Source: Streptomyces sp. NRRL S-646
GTDB taxonomy: Bacteria; Actinomycetota; Actinomycetes; Streptomycetales; Streptomycetaceae
Assembly (NCBI RefSeq): GCF_000720765.1
Contig: NZ_JODC01000018.1
Coordinates: forward strand, 124,001 to 188,000
DNA length: 64,000 nt
Direction: 5' to 3'
How positions within the stretch are numbered: the stretch's first letter is position 1; each line of letters starts with the position of its first letter. The notes beneath the pieces were generated by a model. The model was not told the DNA's origin. It searched no databases and was given only the letters and a program-made list of their open reading frames with translations. The position numbers were made by a program, and so were the translations under genes. Positions 60,223-64,000 of this stretch are shown here, one piece after another.

Positions 60223-61926
60223 TCAGGTCGTACGCCGCCGCCTGGCCCCCGGCCGCCGCTCACTGGGCCGCGTAACAGGATCCCCGGCGTCCAGGGCGGC
60301 AGCCCTACGCCGCAGCCCGAAGTCCGCAAGCGCCTCGGCCAACTTGTGCACGGACGGCTCCGGAGCCATCACATCCACCCGCAGCCCATGCTCCTCAGCG
60401 GTCTTGGCGGTGGCCGGACCGATACACGCGATCACGGTCACGTTGTGCGGCTTCCCGGCAATACCCACCAGGTTCCGCACGGTGGACGACGAGGTGAACA
60501 GCACCGCATCGAAGCCACCCCCCTTGATCGCCTCCCGCGTCTCCGCCGGCGGCGGCGAGGCCCGCACGGTCCGATAGGCCGTGACGTCGTCGACCTCCCA
60601 CCCGAGCTCGATCAGCCCGGCGACAAGCGTCTCCGTGGCGATGTCCGCCCGCGGCAGGAACACCCGGTCGATCGGGTCGAACACCGGGTCGTACGGCGGC
60701 CAGTCCTCAAGCAGCCCCGCAGCCGACTGCTCCCCACTCGGCACCAGATCCGGCTTCACACCGAAAGCCACCAGCGCCTTCGCGGTCTGCTCCCCGACCG
60801 CAGCGACCTTGATGCCGGCAAAGGCCCGCGCATCCAGCCCGTACTCCTCGAACTTCTCCCGGACCGCCTTCACCGCGTTGACCGAGGTGAACGCGATCCA
60901 CTCGTACCGCCCGGTGACGAGCCCCTTCACGGCCCGCTCCATCTGCTGGGGCGTCCGCGGCGGCTCGACCGCGATGGTCGGCACCTCGTGCGGTACGGCC
61001 CCGTAGGACCGCAGTTGGTCGGAGAGCGACGCCGCCTGCTCCTTCGTACGCGGCACGAGCACCTTCCAGCCGAACAGCGGCTTGGACTCGAACCACGACA
61101 GCCGGTCGCGCTGGGCGGCGGCGGAACGCTCACCGACCACGGCTATCACCGGGCGCCCGCCCTCGGGCGAGGGCAGCACCTTGGCCTGCTTCAGCGTCTG
61201 GGCGACGGTCCCCAGCGTCGCGGTCCAGGTCCGCTGGCGCGTGGTCGTGCCGGCCACCGTCACGGTGATGGGCGTGTCCGGCTTACGGCCGGCCGACACC
61301 AGTTCGCCCGCGGTCGCACCCACGGAGTCGAGGGTCGTCGACACGACCACCGTCCCGTCGGAGACACCCACCTCCGTCCAGCACCGGTCCGAGGCGGTAC
61401 GGGCGTCCACGAACCGCACGTCCGCACCCTGGGCGTCGCGCAGCGGAACACCTGCGTACGCGGGCACGCCGACGGCCGCGGCGACCCCGGGCACGACCTC
61501 GAAAGGCACGCCCGCGGCGGCGCAGGCAAGCATCTCCTCGGCGGCGTACGCGTCGAGTCCGGGGTCACCGGACACCGCACGGACGACCCGCCTGCCGCCC
61601 CGCAGGGCCTCCATGACAAGATGTGCGGCATCCCGTACCGCGGGGACCCCAGCGGTTGTTGACGAGCCGTCAACAACCGCGAGCTGAGGTGTGCCCGTGC
61701 CCGGAAGCGGGTCCGACGAAGGACCCCCGTCCGTGTGCACTTCGGCGACACCTTGTCTGGCGTGCTGACGTACCACGTCGAGCACGTCGTGCTCGGCGAC
61801 GAGGACGTCCGCGTTCGCCAGCGCCTCCACGGCGCGCAGAGTCAGCAGTCCCGGATCCCCGGGTCCGGCACCGAGGAAGGTGACGTGCCCGTGTTCAAGG
61901 CCGGCGGGAAGGGTGGTGGGGCTCAA
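60223..61926 (-). CDS. hemD: Bifunctional uroporphyrinogen-III C-methyltransferase/uroporphyrinogen-III synthase
   Basis: 567 residues, TTG start at 61926 overlapping the hemC stop (TTGA). Residues 1-250: tetrapyrrole methylase domain (VTFLGAGPGDPGLLTLRAVE, VVRAVSGDPGLDAYAAEE, EVVPGVAAAVG). Residues 300-540: HemD synthase domain (KVLVPRTKEQAASLSDQLRS, WIAFTSVNAVKAVREKFEE, VLFTSSSTVRNLVG). This CobA-HemD fusion is usual in Streptomyces and feeds both haem and sirohaem/corrin branches. A basic Arg-rich tail ends the protein. Confidence 0.95.
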   Translation of the reverse strand: MSPTTLPAGLEHGHVTFLGAGPGDPGLLTLRAVEALANADVLVAEHDVLDVVRQHARQGVAEVHTDGGPSSDPLPGTGTPQLAVVDGSSTTAGVPAVRDAAHLVMEALRGGRRVVRAVSGDPGLDAYAAEEMLACAAAGVPFEVVPGVAAAVGVPAYAGVPLRDAQGADVRFVDARTASDRCWTEVGVSDGTVVVSTTLDSVGATAGELVSAGRKPDTPITVTVAGTTTRQRTWTATLGTVAQTLKQAKVLPSPEGGRPVIAVVGERSAAAQRDRLSWFESKPLFGWKVLVPRTKEQAASLSDQLRSYGAVPHEVPTIAVEPPRTPQQMERAVKGLVTGRYEWIAFTSVNAVKAVREKFEEYGLDARAFAGIKVAAVGEQTAKALVAFGVKPDLVPSGEQSAAGLLEDWPPYDPVFDPIDRVFLPRADIATETLVAGLIELGWEVDDVTAYRTVRASPPPAETREAIKGGGFDAVLFTSSSTVRNLVGIAGKPHNVTVIACIGPATAKTAEEHGLRVDVMAPEPSVHKLAEALADFGLRRRAAALDAGDPVTRPSERRPGARRRRTT

Positions 61927-62882
61927 TGTGCTCGCTCCCCCATCAGACCGGCCGCGCCCTGGGCAAGCATCTCGGCAGCGAGTTCACGGCCGAGCGCCAT
62001 TGCTTGGTCGTACGTCTCGGGCACGGGACCGGTGGTGGACAGCTGCACCGTACGGGAGCCGTCGGTGGTACCGACGACGCCCCGCAGGCGCATTTCCTTG
62101 ACAATCTGCCCGTCGGCCAGCAGGTCGGCCAGCGCGCCCACAGGGGCGGAGCAGCCGGCCTCCAGGGCGGCGAGCAGTGACCGCTCGGCAGTCACGGCGA
62201 CCCGTGTGAACGGGTCGTCGAGCTCACCGAGCGAGGCGACGAGGTCCGCGTTGTCCGCGGCGCATTCGATCGCCAGTGCCCCCTGGCCGGGGGCGGGCAA
62301 AACGGTGTCGACCGACAGAAAGTCGGTCACTTCATCGCTACGGCCTATCCGGTTGAGCCCGGCGGCGGCGAGGACGACGGCGTCCAGCTCACCGTCCCGC
62401 ACGTACCTGATCCGGGTATCCACGTTCCCCCGTATCGGGACCGTCTCGATGTCCAGCCCGTGGCTGCGCGCGTACGCGTTCAGCTGCGCCGTGCGACGCG
62501 GTGAACCCGTACCGATGCGCGCCCCGCGCGGCAGGTCTGTGAACTTCAGCGCGTCCCGGGCGACGATCACGTCGCGCGGGTCCTCGCGCAGCGGGACGGC
62601 GGCGAGCGCCAGCTCCTCGGGCTGCGCGGTGGGCAGGTCCTTGAGCGAATGAACCGCGAAGTCGACCTCACCCCGCAGCAGCGCGTCGCGCAGCGCCGTG
62701 ACGAACACACCCGTGCCGCCGATCTGCGCGAGGTGCTCACGGGAGGTGTCGCCGTACGTGGTGATCTCGACGAGCTCGACGGGCCGTCCGGTCACCTGGC
62801 TCACGGCGTCCGCCACCTGCCCGGACTGGGCCATGGCGAGTCTGCTTCGCCTCGTCCCCAGTCTCAATGCCTTGCTACTCAT
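61923..62882 (-). CDS. hemC: Hydroxymethylbilane synthase (porphobilinogen deaminase)
   Basis: 319 residues. LRLGTRRSRLAMAQSGQVAD, HSLKDLPTAQPEELALAAVP, and the dipyrromethane-binding cysteine in LLAALEAGCSAPVGALAD. Polymerises porphobilinogen to hydroxymethylbilane. Overlaps hemA by 4 bp and hemD by 4 bp, giving a tightly coupled operon. Confidence 0.97.
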   Translation of the reverse strand: MSSKALRLGTRRSRLAMAQSGQVADAVSQVTGRPVELVEITTYGDTSREHLAQIGGTGVFVTALRDALLRGEVDFAVHSLKDLPTAQPEELALAAVPLREDPRDVIVARDALKFTDLPRGARIGTGSPRRTAQLNAYARSHGLDIETVPIRGNVDTRIRYVRDGELDAVVLAAAGLNRIGRSDEVTDFLSVDTVLPAPGQGALAIECAADNADLVASLGELDDPFTRVAVTAERSLLAALEAGCSAPVGALADLLADGQIVKEMRLRGVVGTTDGSRTVQLSTTGPVPETYDQAMALGRELAAEMLAQGAAGLMGERAH

Positions 62883-64000
62883 GCCGGCCCTCGGTTCTTG
62901 CTGTTCTCAGATTCATCGTCGGCGCCCTCGGCCCGGGAGACGGCGGCCACCGCTTCCTGGTCGAGGTCGAACAGGGTCCTCAGGGCATCCGCGTACCCTG
63001 CTCCGCCCGGTTCGGCCGCGAGCTGCTTGACTCGTACGGTCGGCGCGTGCAGCAGCTTGTCGACGACGCGCTTGACGGTCTGTGTGATCTCGCTGCGGTG
63101 CTTGTCGTCGAGCGCGGGCAGCCGCCCCTCGAGCCGCGCGATCTCACTGGCGACCACATCGGCGGCCATGGTGCGCAGGGCCACGACGGTGGGTGTGATG
63201 TGCGCGGCCCTGAGCGCCGCCCCGAAGGCCGCGACCTCGTCCGCGACGATACGACGGACCTGGTCGACGTCGGCGGCCATCGGAGCGTCCGCGGAGGCCT
63301 CGGCGAGCGATTCGATGTCGACGAGCCGCACCCCGGCCAGCCGGTGCACGGCCGCGTCGATGTCGCGGGGCATCGCCAGGTCGAGAAGGAACAGCACGGG
63401 CGCGGGACGCGGAGCCTCGACGACCGGCTCGGCCTTACGGCGCTCGGGGATGCGGCCGACGGTGCCGGCGAGGGCGGCCAGGGCTGCGATGGCCCCGGCA
63501 TCCTGCGCGGGGTCGAGCACGGTGCCCGCCGCGGGGCCGGAGGTCTGCGGCCGCGGCGCGTTGTCCACCCAGGCGGCGTGCTGCTCGAGATCGGCCGCCG
63601 CCATCCCGGCAACAGCCCCCTCACCGAGCACGGAGAAACCGGCGGTGGCCTGCATCGGGGGCAGATCGAGCGGACAGTTCTCGTCACCCGCGGAGCCTGC
63701 GGGCAGTCGTGCCGCTGGGGCGGCTCCCGACCCACGAAGAGGCGGCACGCCGCCACCGCCGGGCTGCGCACCCGCGCCGCGGCCCGCACCAACGTCCGGC
63801 ACCCGCTCGCCAACAGCCGCAGCAACCGCCTCGGCCGTCAGCACAAGCCCAGTCGCCCCGGTACAGGACACCACAACATCGGCACGTGTCAGCTCGCCCG
63901 GCACCGAACCCATCGGTACCGCGCGGGCCACCACGTCCGTGTCGTCGCCCTCGGCCAGGATCTGGGCGAGCCGCTCGGCCCGCTCATCCGTACGGTTGGC
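62879..64000 (-). CDS. hemA: Glutamyl-tRNA reductase (C-terminal part, continues beyond window)
   Basis: The frame is open to base 64000 (373 codons and stop visible); the N-terminal catalytic half is outside. NRTDERAERLAQI then RADVVVSCTGATGLVL belong to the NADPH-binding domain; LLFLLDLAMPRDIDAAVHRL-like VLFLLDLAMPRDIDAAVHRL then GVRLVDIESLAEAS follows, and a C-terminal dimerisation helix. Between them is a 110-residue Ala/Gly/Pro-rich insertion, as in Streptomyces HemA proteins. From knowledge of S. coelicolor, the redox repressor gene rex precedes hemA in this operon. Confidence 0.95.
   Translation of the reverse strand, partial: ANRTDERAERLAQILAEGDDTDVVARAVPMGSVPGELTRADVVVSCTGATGLVLTAEAVAAAVGERVPDVGAGRGAGAQPGGGGVPPLRGSGAAPAARLPAGSAGDENCPLDLPPMQATAGFSVLGEGAVAGMAAADLEQHAAWVDNAPRPQTSGPAAGTVLDPAQDAGAIAALAALAGTVGRIPERRKAEPVVEAPRPAPVLFLLDLAMPRDIDAAVHRLAGVRLVDIESLAEASADAPMAADVDQVRRIVADEVAAFGAALRAAHITPTVVALRTMAADVVASEIARLEGRLPALDDKHRSEITQTVKRVVDKLLHAPTVRVKQLAAEPGGAGYADALRTLFDLDQEAVAAVSRAEGADDESENSKNRGPA

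Overview
The window is GC-rich (third codon positions overwhelmingly G or C, frequent GTG starts, 4-base ATGA overlaps) and carries families typical of Streptomyces: a PucR regulator, tandem DUF3558 lipoproteins, a DUF2637 protein, XRE-DUF2690, a class I lysyl-tRNA synthetase, a HemA with a large insertion and an Rsb/ResA-type cytochrome c maturation set. I read it as chromosomal sequence of a Streptomyces or very close relative, mostly core genome, interrupted by one integrative element.

Left core (1-12.6 kb): end of a transglutaminase-like gene; a PucR regulator divergent from a cytosine-deaminase-like enzyme and a 2-oxoglutarate oxygenase; the cytochrome c maturation (System II) genes resA-ccdA-resB-ccsB on the minus strand; a Tat/lipoprotein deacetylase-like protein; a histidine phosphatase coupled to hemL; and a conserved hypothetical gene whose 3' end is the attachment site of the element.

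Integrative element (about 12.53-24.35 kb, 11.8 kb): bounded by a 24-bp perfect direct repeat inside the 3' end of the hypothetical gene. It holds a tyrosine recombinase whose N-terminus has been replaced by a YdcF (DUF218) domain, a minus-strand cassette that looks like an undescribed RiPP pathway (123-aa protein, two tiny coupled genes, a 38-residue precursor-like peptide, an asparagine-synthase-like enzyme and a SAM methyltransferase), an XRE-TPR regulator, a two-repeat small protein, a second integrase fragment, a secreted ribosome-inactivating protein (rRNA N-glycosidase, all five active-site residues present), and a LuxR/LAL-type ATPase regulator with a damaged HTH. The displaced host gene end and a relic of an older integrase lie just outside on the right. 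This island is the most interesting part of the window.

Middle accessory/core mix (24.7-45.9 kb): PadR regulator and two membrane proteins, VOC protein, small secreted protein, a broken nSTAND ATPase, an OmpR-type two-component system, a CE1759/CE1758 flavin pair, AraC and HxlR and MarR regulators, an MFS exporter with a probable poly-C frameshift, an NADP oxidoreductase, YnfA, an SDR, a phosphatase-acetyltransferase fusion, RtcB, two DUF3558 lipoproteins and a DUF2637 protein.

Right core (46-64 kb): divergent lysS (class I) and argS, a peptidoglycan-binding/XRE trio, a methyltransferase and TetR regulator sharing a triple palindromic operator, DUF4253, a MocR-like aminotransferase, DUF805, hemB, a berberine-bridge-type FAD oxidase, and the overlapping hemA-hemC-hemD operon. 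Together hemL, hemA-C-D-B and the System II genes give the window a theme of haem synthesis and haem delivery to c-type cytochromes.
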